The position numbers were made by a program, and so were the translations under genes. From CAVWXT01 sp963759115 (GTDB lineage: Bacteria; Planctomycetota; Planctomycetia; Pirellulales; Thermoguttaceae), in assembly GCA_963759115.1 (NCBI GenBank), contig CAVWXT010000006.1, positions 558,001 to 622,000 of the forward strand: 64,000 nucleotides of DNA, written 5' to 3'. The notes under the pieces were generated by a model. It searched no databases, was not told where the DNA came from, and saw nothing but the letters and a program-made list of their open reading frames with translations. Below, piece by piece: positions 1-8,236 of the stretch (position 1 is the first letter of the stretch; each line of letters begins with the position of its first letter).

Positions 1-311
1 AAACCCGAGGCTCAACAATAGCGGCCGTTATACTACGCGCGACGGTTGCTTGAACGCCCCAGGCACGTAATTCTCGCCATATTAGCCCCCCCCACAAGAA
101 TATAGTGCAACAGGGATTGCGAGCGTAAGTGCTTGTCCGGGAACATGTTCCGCCGCCTCCTCCCTGCGGGCGCCGATTTCGCGAGTTGGGAAGGTTGCTG
201 TTGGCCCGAGGTCGCCCGCGGCGTTACCTTGCTCAAGCGGCGGCGGTCGGACCAACGCGGTTGTTGCCTTCGCCCCGTCGCAGAAGACACCGCCAACCAA
301 GGAGGCCACGG
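1..311. other. Left edge without a recognisable gene
   Basis: No family is recognisable on either strand. The stretch ends in the leader of the ISL3 transposase. A left terminal repeat matching the IS right end (GGCTCTTCC...) was looked for and not seen, so the left part of the element is lost, strongly diverged or outside the window. Confidence 0.4.
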
Positions 312-1623
312 ATGGCTCAGGTCGAGGTCAAAGTGAAGTTGGATTTGCCGCCGGGTGTGGAACTGTTGGGATACGAGCGCTCGCGCGACGGGCACGGCTT
401 CGAGGTCAAGTTCCCCCTGCCCGACTCTTGCCGTTGTGAGCAGTGCGGCCACGAAGAGCCGTCCACCTACGAGTACAAGAACACCGTCTATGTGGTCCGC
501 GACCTGGACCTGTGGGGTCAGCCGAGCTTCCTGATCTTCCAGCCTTGCTTCCATCGTTGCTCGCGCTGTGGGCATCGCCAGGAGCATTTCGCCCCCTTCA
601 AGCGGAAGAAGGTGCTGTACACGTACCGCTTCGAGGAATACGTGCTGCGGATGCTCATCGGCAGCAACGAAGAAGAGGTGGCCGCGCGGCTGGGCATCTC
701 GGCGGAGACCGTGGAACTGATCGTCGAGAACCAGTTGAAGGACGACAAGCGGATCGACCCGGCACGGGTCATCAAGCACGTGGGCATGGACGAAATCAGC
801 CTCAAGAAGCGGCACAAGTTGTACGTGACGGTGATGACGGACTTGACCGACCCGGAGTCGCCGAAGGTGCTGGCGGTGGCCCGCGGGCGCGACACGGCAG
901 CGGCCCTCGAATGCCTGGGGAAATTGACGCCCGAGCAGCGCGCCGCGGTGGAAACGCACCGCGTGGACATGGGGAAGGTCTACGGCCCGGTCTGCAACGA
1001 GCAACTTCGCAACAGCCGGTTGGTGGTGGACCGGTTCCACGTGGCCAAGCAGTTCAACGAGGTGGTGGATGAGTTGCGAAAAAAAAAGCACGCGGAAGCA
1101 CAAGGCCCAGTTGTCCAAAGCCGAGCAGAAACGGTTCCGCTCGCTGATGTGGGAGTTCCGCCGCGACCCGAAGGACCTGAAGCCCGAGGAACGCGAGTCG
1201 CTGGATCGGCTGTTCGTCGAGTTGCCTGTGTTGAAGGACGTGTATGACGTGCGCGTGCGGTTCAAGGAGATCTTCGACACCGCGCCGGATCGCGCCACAG
1301 CGGAACAGCAGTTGGCCGAACTCCGCGCGCGGACCGAAGCGCTGGGGCTGGACTTCGCCAAGTTCTGGACGACCTACGACAACTGGAAGACGGGCATCCT
1401 GAACTACTTCGACGGGCGGTACACCAGCGCGGCGGTTGAAGGTATCAACAACAAGGCCCGCGTCATCACCAAACGCTGCTACGGCGTGAAGTCAGCCGAC
1501 ACGCTCTGGAACCGGCTGCTCCTGGACTTGAACCGGGCGTCGGAAGCCGCCGGGCGGACCATCGCCGAGCTACGCGAGATCGTCCGTGGCCTGAAGGCTG
1601 AATTTCTCGCGTTCTGCACCTAA
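312..1623 (+). CDS. ISL3 family transposase, one frame break
   Basis: This is a DDE transposase of the ISL3 family. Its N-terminal part has a zinc-finger-like pattern (CEQCG, later CSRCGHRQ) typical of the family. The presumed catalytic residues are Asp in VGMDEIS, Asp in THRVDMGKVY and Glu in AAVEGINNKAR. The ATG start is supported by an AAGGAGG Shine-Dalgarno just upstream. The reading frame changes at an A9 run (1079-1087): removing one A joins VVDELRK to STRKHKAQLSK and restores a full-length protein. The break could be a homopolymer sequencing error, real decay or transcriptional slippage; the sequence alone does not decide. Confidence 0.85.
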
Positions 1624-1636
1624 AACCGGAAGAGCC
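1621..1636. repeat. ISL3 right terminal inverted repeat
   Basis: The sequence TAAAACCGGAAGAGCC begins at the transposase stop codon. Read inwards it is GGCTCTTCCGG..., the usual ISL3 terminus. Immediately beyond it an IS66 transposase tail continues in an open frame, so this is the physical right end of the element. Confidence 0.7.
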
Positions 1637-1889
1637 AAAGAACTTCTACGGCTCGGGTTCCCTCTGGAGTGGCCGGCTGGCAGCGACCATGTTCTCGCTA
1701 TTGGCCACGCTGGCTCACGGGAAAATCAATCCTCGCCCGTGGCTGACGTGGTACTTGGAGAATTGTGCAGCGGCTGGCGGGAAGGCGCCCGACGACATCC
1801 ACCCCTTTCTGCCCTGGAATCTCTCTTCCGAACGGCGCGCTACATTGACGATGCCAACCGCGATCCCGGCCGCCCCCGACAGTTCATAA
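1637..1889 (+). pseudogene. IS66 family transposase, C-terminal remnant
   Basis: About 80 codons encode KNFYGSGSLWSGRLAA, TMFSLLATLAHGKINP, a YLENC helix and finally the DIHPFLPWNL ending. This matches the C-terminal end of IS66 TnpC proteins, which typically close with a LLPWN-like motif. The fragment starts abruptly at the ISL3 right end, so ISL3 appears to have inserted into, or deleted from, an older IS66 copy. The rest of the IS66 gene is not on the other side of ISL3 within this window. A CTTTAC end near 1970 may be the old IS66 terminus. Confidence 0.7.
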
Positions 1890-2034
1890 CATTGCCCAAG
1901 GCCATCCCCTCGTCGAAGCACCTTGGCACCCGGCCAATCCCCTACGCGGACGGGTTGGACGAAGCTTTACGCGTGCAGAAAGCAGGGGTTTTCGCCAAGC
2001 GTGTTCTCTATTGCTGGTGGAACATCGGTGGAAC

Positions 2035-2106
2035 ATATACTGTGAGCGGGCAAGAACGAGCCATTCTTGCCGGAAAAACGGCTCACGTCAGCCCGTTCAC
2101 AGTATA
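2035..2106. repeat. Inverted repeat upstream of an integrase stub
   Basis: The arms TATACTGTGAGCGGGC and GCCCGTTCACAGTATA flank a spacer that contains further short inverted segments (CGAGCC/GGCTC, CTTGCCG/CGGCAAG). It lies about 50 bases upstream of a truncated tyrosine recombinase start and could be a recombination or regulatory site of that lost element. The function is inference. Confidence 0.4.
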
Positions 2107-2153
2107 ATGCTGGTAATGCGTTGGTGGAGAGTGTTTCACTGGGACGACAAGTC

Positions 2154-2236
2154 ATGGCATCCATTGATCAGCACCCGAAGACCGGGAACTGGAGAGTTCG
2201 GTTCCGCTTTGGGACAAGGCACTATCACCTCTCGTT
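2154..2236 (+). pseudogene. Tyrosine recombinase, N-terminal stub
   Basis: The ATG opens MASIDQHPKTGNWRVRFRFG, which resembles the SAM-like N-terminal start of planctomycete phage-type integrases (MAS-x-x-x-HP...W-x-V/I-R-x-R). The similarity stops after about 28 residues, where sequence from another gene begins in the opposite orientation. Only the 5' end of an integrase survives, joined to unrelated DNA. Confidence 0.45.
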
Positions 2237-2404
2237 GGATAGCTGCCAATGCCTCCAGTATGGCTGTAGCGGGAAGATGGCCGCCGGTGGCGCGATGCAA
2301 ACCCTTTCGATTGGTGCCAGGGTTAGCCCTGATGGTATCCAGCAAGAGCTTCTGTAACGGATCGGCGGTTTCGGCATCATCACCTTTTCGGCTAAAGACG
2401 ATGC
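2229..2404 (-). pseudogene. Winged-helix-like C-terminal fragment
   Basis: On the minus strand an open frame reads DPLQKLLLDTIRANPGTNRK, then GLHRATGGHLPATAILEAL and AAIQR. This pattern resembles a C-terminal winged helix of mobile-element primase or ATPase-type proteins. No N-terminal part exists: the frame abuts the IS21 element at one side and the integrase stub at the other. I cannot name the parent protein. Confidence 0.3.
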
Positions 2405-4789
2405 GTGCCGATGCATCGCAATATTCAAGCGATCTTAGGATTACACGAGCGGGGCTGGCCGCAACGGCGGATTGCTCGGGAGTTGGACGTAGACCGGGAG
2501 ACGGTCGCAAAGTACATCCGAGCAAGCGGTTGCGTTCCAAAACCAGCCAAAGCGTCCCTCGGCTCGGATGTGGCCGATGGTCAAGCCACGGAAGGTTGGG
2601 AACGGCCGTTGTTGGCCGGGGCGTCCGGTGACGAGAGGGGGATCGAGGCAAGCCAATCGCCCTCCTTGTCAGATGCGGAGGTCGGCAATTCAAAACCAGC
2701 CAACGCGCCCCTCGGCTCCGACCCAAAACCAGCCCAAGCGCCCGTCGGGTCGGAGCCGGTTTCTGGCGCTCTTGTCCCGCCCGAATTGCCCCCCTGCTTG
2801 GCGACTGGGATCGAGACTTCGACGGCGACAATTTCCTTGGAGAAGAAGTGCGGTCGCAGTGCTTGCGAGCCGTATCGGCAGGTGATCCTGGAGAAGTTGG
2901 AGCAAGGGCTTTCGGGCCAACGAATCTATCAGGACTTGAGGGGCGAAGGGTTCGACCACGAGTATCACAGCGTGCGTCGGTTCGTGGCCAAGCTGCGAGG
3001 AACCCATCCCCTGCCGTTTCGCCGGATGGGGTGCGAGGCGGGCGAGGAGGCCCAGGTCGATTTCGGAACGGGGGCATGGATCGAGTTGCCCACGGGCAAG
3101 CGGAGGCGGTCGCACGTCTTTCGGATCGTGCTGAACTACAGCCGCAAGGGATACAGCGAGGCGGTCTATCGCCAGACCACGGAAGATTTCATTCGTTGCA
3201 TTGAGAACGCCTTCTGGCATTTCGGCGGCGTGCCGAAGGTGCTGGTGGTCGACAACCTCAAGGCGGCGGTCAAGAACCCCGACTGGTACGATCCCGACCT
3301 GACGCCCAAGATTCAGTCCTTCTGCGAACACTACGGTGTGACGATCTTGCCTACCAAGCCTCGCACGCCGAGACACAAGGGCAAGATCGAAAGCGGCGTC
3401 GGCTATGTGCAGGACAACGGGCTGAAGGCCCACCGTTTCTCAACCCTGGAGGGAGAGAACGATCATCTCGCCCAGTGGGAGACGACTGTGGCCGACACCC
3501 GGATTCACGCCACGATCCGCAAGCAGGTCGGCAAGCTCTTCCAAGAAGTGGAACGTCGGGCCTTGCAACCGTTGCCATTGGAGCGGTTTCAGTTCTTTCA
3601 CGAGGGGCAGCGGATCGTACATCGGGACGGGCACGTCGAAGTGGCCAAGGCATATTACTCCGTGCCGCCGGAGTATCTGGGCCGCACGCTCTGGGTGCGG
3701 TGGGACTTGCGGCTGGTGCGCATCTTCAACGGCCGCATGGAACAAATCGCCGTTCATGCCCGACAAGAGCCAGGACGATTCAGCACGCAAGACCAGCACA
3801 TCGCCTCCCAGAAACGGAGTGGTGTCGAGCGTGGAGCGGTGTATCTGTTACGCCGGGCCCGGATGATCGGCGAACACGCCGCCCGTTGGGCCGAAGCCAT
3901 GATTCAGGCCCGTGGCATCGAGGGCGTGCGGGTTTTACAGGGGTTGTTGAGCCTGGTCCACCGGCACGACGCCGAGGCGATCGAGCGGGCCTGTGAAGTG
4001 GCCTTCTCGGGCCTCTCCCAGACCTTGGAGGTGCGGTTGCAGGAGGCCGCCAGCCACAACCTCAGCCACGCCGAGTTCTTGGAACTGGTCCTCCAAGATG
4101 AGTTGATGGTGCGCCAGGAGCGGCTCATCGACCGCCGGGTAAAGGCGGCGGGGTTTCGGGAGTTGAAGCCCTTGGAGGATTTCGATTTCAGCTTCAACCC
4201 CTCGATCAAGAAGAAGCAGATTTACGATCTGGCCTGCTGCCGCTTCATTCGGGAGAGCCGAGACGTGCTGTGGATGGGACCTCCCGGCGTCGGGAAATCG
4301 TTCCTGGTACAGGCGTTGGGCTACCAGGCGATCAAGCAGGGCTTCGTGGTCCTCTACCGCTCGATCTTTGACGTGGTGCGGGACTTCTTGCACGACGAAG
4401 CCTTCGGCGGTGAGGAGCGGGTGCTGAGGAAGTACCTCAAGCCGGACCTGTTGATTGTGGATGACATGGGAATGAAGCAACTTCCGAAGCGAAGCGGTGA
4501 GTATCTCTTTGAGATCGTCATGCGGCGTTACGAGACCCGATCGACGATGATGACCAGCAACCGTCCCTTGGAGGATTGGGGGAAACTGATCGGCGACATT
4601 CCCTCAGCCACGGCGATCCTCGACCGCTTCCTGCACCACGCCGAGATCATCACGATCACCGGCCGCAGCTACCGGCTCCGCAACCAAGGCGGCAAGGATG
4701 GCCGGTCTGCCGAGAACGACCAGTCCCCGAAGGAGAAGGAAAGAAAACGACCCCGACGAGAGTCGGCAGAACCCGCCTCTGCGAAGTAA
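2405..4789 (+). CDS. IS21 family IstA-IstB fusion transposase
   Basis: One 794-codon frame holds both IS21 proteins. Residues 1-50 contain the IstA helix-turn-helix (HERGWPQRRIARELDVDRET). Residues about 210-335 carry the DDE core, with Asp in EEAQVDFGTG, Asp in VLVVDNLKAA and Glu in HKGKIESGVGYV. From about residue 540 the sequence becomes IstB (LQEAASHNLSHAEFLELVLQ), with Walker A GPPGVGKS near 625-632, Walker B DLLIVDDMG and the SNRPLEDW motif. IS21 elements normally encode IstA and IstB as separate, often overlapping genes. Here the IstA end runs directly into IstB, which has lost about its first ten residues. A second in-frame ATG lies at 2411. The element sits just upstream of rhaA. Confidence 0.85.
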   Translation: MPMHRNIQAILGLHERGWPQRRIARELDVDRETVAKYIRASGCVPKPAKASLGSDVADGQATEGWERPLLAGASGDERGIEASQSPSLSDAEVGNSKPANAPLGSDPKPAQAPVGSEPVSGALVPPELPPCLATGIETSTATISLEKKCGRSACEPYRQVILEKLEQGLSGQRIYQDLRGEGFDHEYHSVRRFVAKLRGTHPLPFRRMGCEAGEEAQVDFGTGAWIELPTGKRRRSHVFRIVLNYSRKGYSEAVYRQTTEDFIRCIENAFWHFGGVPKVLVVDNLKAAVKNPDWYDPDLTPKIQSFCEHYGVTILPTKPRTPRHKGKIESGVGYVQDNGLKAHRFSTLEGENDHLAQWETTVADTRIHATIRKQVGKLFQEVERRALQPLPLERFQFFHEGQRIVHRDGHVEVAKAYYSVPPEYLGRTLWVRWDLRLVRIFNGRMEQIAVHARQEPGRFSTQDQHIASQKRSGVERGAVYLLRRARMIGEHAARWAEAMIQARGIEGVRVLQGLLSLVHRHDAEAIERACEVAFSGLSQTLEVRLQEAASHNLSHAEFLELVLQDELMVRQERLIDRRVKAAGFRELKPLEDFDFSFNPSIKKKQIYDLACCRFIRESRDVLWMGPPGVGKSFLVQALGYQAIKQGFVVLYRSIFDVVRDFLHDEAFGGEERVLRKYLKPDLLIVDDMGMKQLPKRSGEYLFEIVMRRYETRSTMMTSNRPLEDWGKLIGDIPSATAILDRFLHHAEIITITGRSYRLRNQGGKDGRSAENDQSPKEKERKRPRRESAEPASAK
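2538..2754. repeat. Three 31-bp repeats inside istA (IS21 end-type repeats)
   Basis: CAAAACCAGCCAA-like 31-mers lie at 2538-2568, 2691-2721 and 2724-2754, each continuing with GCG..CCCTCGG..CGGA. The complementary motif CTGGCTGGTTTTG occurs at 4841-4853 after the gene. IS21 ends are known to carry multiple internal repeats bound by the transposase. Here the left-end repeats lie within the coding sequence and encode a low-complexity linker (KPA.A.LGSD). Confidence 0.6.
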
Positions 4790-4840
4790 GAAGGCACTTG
4801 CCAATACCACGAAGGATCAGCTACAAAGGCATGAACACAA

Positions 4841-4866
4841 CTGGCTGGTTTTGAAGCGCCCAGTGA
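4841..4866. repeat. IS21 right-end repeat
   Basis: CTGGCTGGTTTTG is the reverse complement of the three repeats inside istA and lies 50 bases beyond the istA-istB stop codon. It probably marks the right end region of the element. The exact terminus was not determined. Confidence 0.45.
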
Positions 4867-5033
4867 CAGCAACAAGGTGCTGCCGCATGAGGATAGATTC
4901 TGATCGTAGGAGTCTCGCGGCCGACGGAACGTGCTGCCGGCCTATTGTCAAACTTCCACGGCGGGGCGAGAATCGTTGCCCGCATCACAAATGCCGGCAA
5001 GTCCGATTCCCCCGCCGCAACGGAGACCTTCTC

Positions 5034-6326
5034 GTGACCGCCACTGCGATCGAACAGTCTTATGCGCTGGCCAAAGAGCGCTACGCCCAGTTCGGCGTCG
5101 ATACCGGGGAGGCCCTCAGGCGGCTCCGCGGCATCGCCATCTCGGTGCAATGCTGGCAGGGCGACGACGTGGCCGGCTTCGAGCGGGCGGGCGAGCTCAG
5201 CGGCGGCATCATGGCCACGGGCAATTACCCCGGCCGCGCCCGCAATGCCGATGAGTTGCGGGCCGACGCCGCCCAGGCCCTGAGTCTGATCCCCGGCGAG
5301 CACCGTTTCAGCCTGCACGCCATCTACCTGGAGCATGGCGGCCAAAAGGTGGAGCGAAACGAGATCGCGCCGGCCCATTTTCAGCGCTGGATGGATTGGG
5401 CGGCCGAGTTGGGCATCGCCCTGGACTTCAACCCGACGTTCTTCTCGCACCCCAAGGCGGCCGACGGCTTCACGCTGGCGCATCGCGACCAGGGCATCCG
5501 CCGCTTCTGGATCGAACACGGCATCGCTTGCCGCAAGATCGGCGAGGCCTTCGGCCGCCGGCTGGGCAACACCTGCATCACCAACCTGTGGATTCCCGAC
5601 GGCTACAAGGACGTGACCATCGACCGCAAAGGTCCGCGGGAGTTGCTCAAGCGGTCGCTCGACGAATTGTTCGCCCCGCCCGTCGATCCGGCCTGCAATC
5701 GCGACGCCGTCGAGAGCAAGTTGTTCGGCATCGGCTCGGAGACCTACGTGGTCGGCTCGCACGAATTCTACCTGGGCTATGCCGTGGCTAACAAGAAGCT
5801 GCTGACGCTCGACGCCGGCCACTTCCATCCCACGGAGACGATTGCCGACAAACTTTCCTCGGTGCTCTTGTACCTGGACGAGATTCTGCTGCACGTCAGC
5901 CGCGGCGTCCGCTGGGACAGCGACCACGTCGTGATCCTGACCGACGATCTGCGGGCCACGGCCGAAGAAATCGTCCGCGGCGATTACCTGGGGCGGGTCC
6001 ACGTCGGCCTGGATTTTTTTGACGCCAGCATCAACCGCGTGGCGGCCTGGGTGACCGGCGCCTGCGCCATGCTCAAGGCCCTGCTACTGGCCCTCTTGGA
6101 GCCCACGCAACAATTGCGCGAATTTGAGGAGCAGGGCGATTTCACCTCACGCCTGGCGATGGTCGAGGAGATCAAGACCCTGCCCTTGGGCGCGGTGTGG
6201 GATTACTATTGCCAAACGCAAGGCGTGCCGGTGGGCATGGCGTGGATGGATCAGGTCAAGACATACGCAGCGCCAAGTTCTTTCGCAACGAAACTAGTAG
6301 CAGGCACACTCCGTGTGGGCCGCTAA
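5034..6326 (+). CDS. rhaA: L-rhamnose isomerase
   Basis: RhaA converts L-rhamnose to L-rhamnulose in the cytoplasm, the first catabolic step. The protein follows the family end to end, with VQCWQGDDVAGFE near the start, the metal-binding region DAGHFHPTE (about residue 260) and WDSDHVV (about 294), and GLDFFDASINRVAAWV. A GTG start with an upstream GGAGA ribosome-binding site fits the family N-terminus (IEQSYALAKERYAQF). The last about 18 residues (AAPSSFATKLVAGTLRVGR) do not resemble the usual C-terminus. They run into a palindrome and a 265-bp insertion, so the natural end appears to have been replaced. rhaT follows on the same strand. Confidence 0.93.
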   Translation: MTATAIEQSYALAKERYAQFGVDTGEALRRLRGIAISVQCWQGDDVAGFERAGELSGGIMATGNYPGRARNADELRADAAQALSLIPGEHRFSLHAIYLEHGGQKVERNEIAPAHFQRWMDWAAELGIALDFNPTFFSHPKAADGFTLAHRDQGIRRFWIEHGIACRKIGEAFGRRLGNTCITNLWIPDGYKDVTIDRKGPRELLKRSLDELFAPPVDPACNRDAVESKLFGIGSETYVVGSHEFYLGYAVANKKLLTLDAGHFHPTETIADKLSSVLLYLDEILLHVSRGVRWDSDHVVILTDDLRATAEEIVRGDYLGRVHVGLDFFDASINRVAAWVTGACAMLKALLLALLEPTQQLREFEEQGDFTSRLAMVEEIKTLPLGAVWDYYCQTQGVPVGMAWMDQVKTYAAPSSFATKLVAGTLRVGR

Positions 6327-6694
6327 AAACTTGACGATCTGAAGCCCAATTTGTGGGGCGATTGTTGTTACTGAAGCCAGTCCATGAGGTGTGCGTTTCT
6401 GCGGAAAATGGCCCATTTCCAAGTTGATTTAGGAACAGTTTTGGGAGCAAGAAGGTACAGAACCGACGTGCGGACCCGATTTGTTCCATGTTCCGAACGC
6501 TTTTTCCCCCTGAAATGACACATTCCTACGATTTCCACGCGAACAAAAATAGGATCAAGTCACCAAAAGGTTTTTAGCGGCCCACACTCCGTGTGCCGCC
6601 CGCCGGGGCGTGAACAGTCGCGAGCATTACGGTTTGCCGCGCATCGTGGGCGGACGAGGAACGAGGCGAACGGCACACGGTGTGTGCCTGCTAC
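6297..6694. repeat. Palindromic element split by an insertion
   Basis: GTAGCAGGCACACTCCGTGTG (6297-6317) and CGGCACACGGTGTGTGCCTGC (from 6671) are inverted copies of each other. With the 6318-6582 insertion and one copy of its 13-bp flanking repeat removed, the element is about 120 bp long, with each arm itself a short palindrome (GGCACAC...GTGTGCC). It overlaps the last codons of rhaA. Confidence 0.7.
6318..6582. mobile_element. MITE-like 265-bp insertion
   Basis: The segment begins GGCCGCTAAAAAC and ends GTTTTTAGCGGCC, perfect 13-bp terminal inverted repeats. It is bounded by a 13-bp direct repeat CACACTCCGTGTG (6305-6317 and 6583-6595), as expected for a target duplication. It has no plausible gene. 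Removing it and one direct repeat restores an uninterrupted palindrome. The transposase that mobilised it is not in the window. Confidence 0.7.
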
Positions 6695-6750
6695 GGACGA
6701 GCAACGGCAGTAGCAGCGACGGCAAGCGACAATCAAGGAGCGATTGAAGC

Positions 6751-7998
6751 ATGAATCCGAATCCCTTTCTGGGCGTGTTCTTCCACTGGTTGGGCGGTCT
6801 GGCCTCGGGCAGTTTCTACGTGCCGTATCGCGGCGTGCGACGCTGGTCGTGGGAGACGTATTGGCTGGTGGGCGGAGTGTTCAGTTGGATCATCGCCCCG
6901 TGGGTGCTGGGCTCGCTCATGACCAGCGATCTCTTGGGCGTGCTCGGCCAGGCGCCCGGCAAGTCTCTCTTCTGGTGCTACTTCTGGGGCGTTATGTGGG
7001 GATTGGGCGGCCTGACCTTCGGACTGACCATGCGCTATTTGGGCATGTCGTTGGGAATGGCCGTCGCTCTCGGGTATTGCGCGGCGTTTGGAACCTTAAT
7101 GCCGCCAATCTACGATGATCTCGCGAATGCCGCGAGCGCGGCTTGGAAGGGGGCTGAACTGGCAAGCGTTACATCGCTCATTTCTCAAGGAAAGTTTGCG
7201 ACCGAGGTGCTCCACACCCCGTCCGGGCACGTGGTCCTCTTTGGCGTGGCGGTGTGCCTGGCCGGAATTGCCATTGCCGGTCTTGCCGGCATGTCGAAGG
7301 AAAACGAAATGTCGGAGGAGAAGAAGAGGGCCTCGATCAAGGAGTTCAGCTTCAAGAAGGGGCTGCTCGTGGCCACCTTCTCCGGCGTCATGAGCGCATC
7401 GTTCTCCTACGGGTTGGCCGCCGGCGATCCGATCAAGGAGATCACTCTCGCGCACGGCACGGCCGTCCTGTGGAAAGGACTGCCGGTCCTCGTGGTGGTG
7501 CTGTTGGGCGGTTTCACCACGAACTTCATTTGGTGCCTGCTGCTGAACATCAAGAATAAGACGGGCCACCAGTACTTCAGCCCCACGTTCCGCGACCAGG
7601 CACTGCGGCGCGAAGAGGAAACTATCATCGAGACCGCCATTGACGCCCCCAGCGAAGAGGTTGTCGAGCAGATTCCTCGGACGAAGCCCGAGCCGGTCCG
7701 CGTCCCCATGTTGTTCAATTACCTCTTTTGTGCCCTGGCAGGCACGACGTGGTATATGCAGTTCTTCTTCTACACCATGGGCGAGACCCAAATGGGAGAC
7801 TACAAGTTTTCCAGTTGGAGTCTGCACATGGCGAGCATCATCATCTTCAGCACGCTCTGGGGAATCGCCCTGCGCGAATGGCAAGGTGCGAGCCAACGGA
7901 CGATTGCGCTGGTTGTGACCGGGCTGGCGGTGCTGGTGGGCTCTACGATCATCATCGGCTACGGCACCTACCTCGGCACCTTGCCGGGAGCCCATTGA
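6751..7998 (+). CDS. rhaT: L-rhamnose/H+ symporter
   Basis: RhaT imports L-rhamnose with protons across the inner membrane. The protein opens with GVFFHWLGGLASGSFYVPYR and has the family segments WSWETYWLVGGVFSWIIAPW and GLTFGLTMRYLGMSLGMAVA, with roughly ten hydrophobic membrane spans overall. An AAGGAG ribosome-binding site lies about ten bases before the ATG. A charged cytoplasmic loop around residues 280-315 (EEETIIETAIDAPSEE) is longer than in enterobacterial RhaT. Together with rhaA it forms a rhamnose uptake and isomerisation unit. Rhamnulokinase and aldolase genes are not present here. Confidence 0.9.
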   Translation: MNPNPFLGVFFHWLGGLASGSFYVPYRGVRRWSWETYWLVGGVFSWIIAPWVLGSLMTSDLLGVLGQAPGKSLFWCYFWGVMWGLGGLTFGLTMRYLGMSLGMAVALGYCAAFGTLMPPIYDDLANAASAAWKGAELASVTSLISQGKFATEVLHTPSGHVVLFGVAVCLAGIAIAGLAGMSKENEMSEEKKRASIKEFSFKKGLLVATFSGVMSASFSYGLAAGDPIKEITLAHGTAVLWKGLPVLVVVLLGGFTTNFIWCLLLNIKNKTGHQYFSPTFRDQALRREEETIIETAIDAPSEEVVEQIPRTKPEPVRVPMLFNYLFCALAGTTWYMQFFFYTMGETQMGDYKFSSWSLHMASIIIFSTLWGIALREWQGASQRTIALVVTGLAVLVGSTIIIGYGTYLGTLPGAH

Positions 7999-8236
7999 TG
8001 GGAAGGTTGCGATGGCCATCAGAACACGCTAGGCGGCCCGACTGGCATACCCAAGGCAAGCCGAAACTGCCCGGCGGGCGCATTGCGTTCACGACGTGGA
8101 AGCATTATAGTGCCGATTCACCGCTCTTGGAATCGGGGTTGATCGGGCCCGTGCGGTTGAGATCGGTCGTTCGTTTGCCCATCGACCGTTGATCCCGATT
8201 CGTTTCATCCTTTGACATGATTTTGGAGGTCCACCG

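Noticed and set aside
33..1361. A 442-codon open frame on the minus strand across the ISL3 transposase
   Set aside because: It is antisense to a clearly conserved transposase and has no family resemblance; such long shadows are expected in high-GC DNA.
4821..6002. A 393-codon minus-strand frame opposite rhaA
   Set aside because: It is antisense to an unmistakable L-rhamnose isomerase and has no recognisable family.
6305..6317. The 13-bp repeat CACACTCCGTGTG read as part of the MITE terminal repeats
   Set aside because: The copies are direct and belong to the interrupted palindrome, while the element's own ends GGCCGCTAAAAAC are inverted; a target duplication explains them better.
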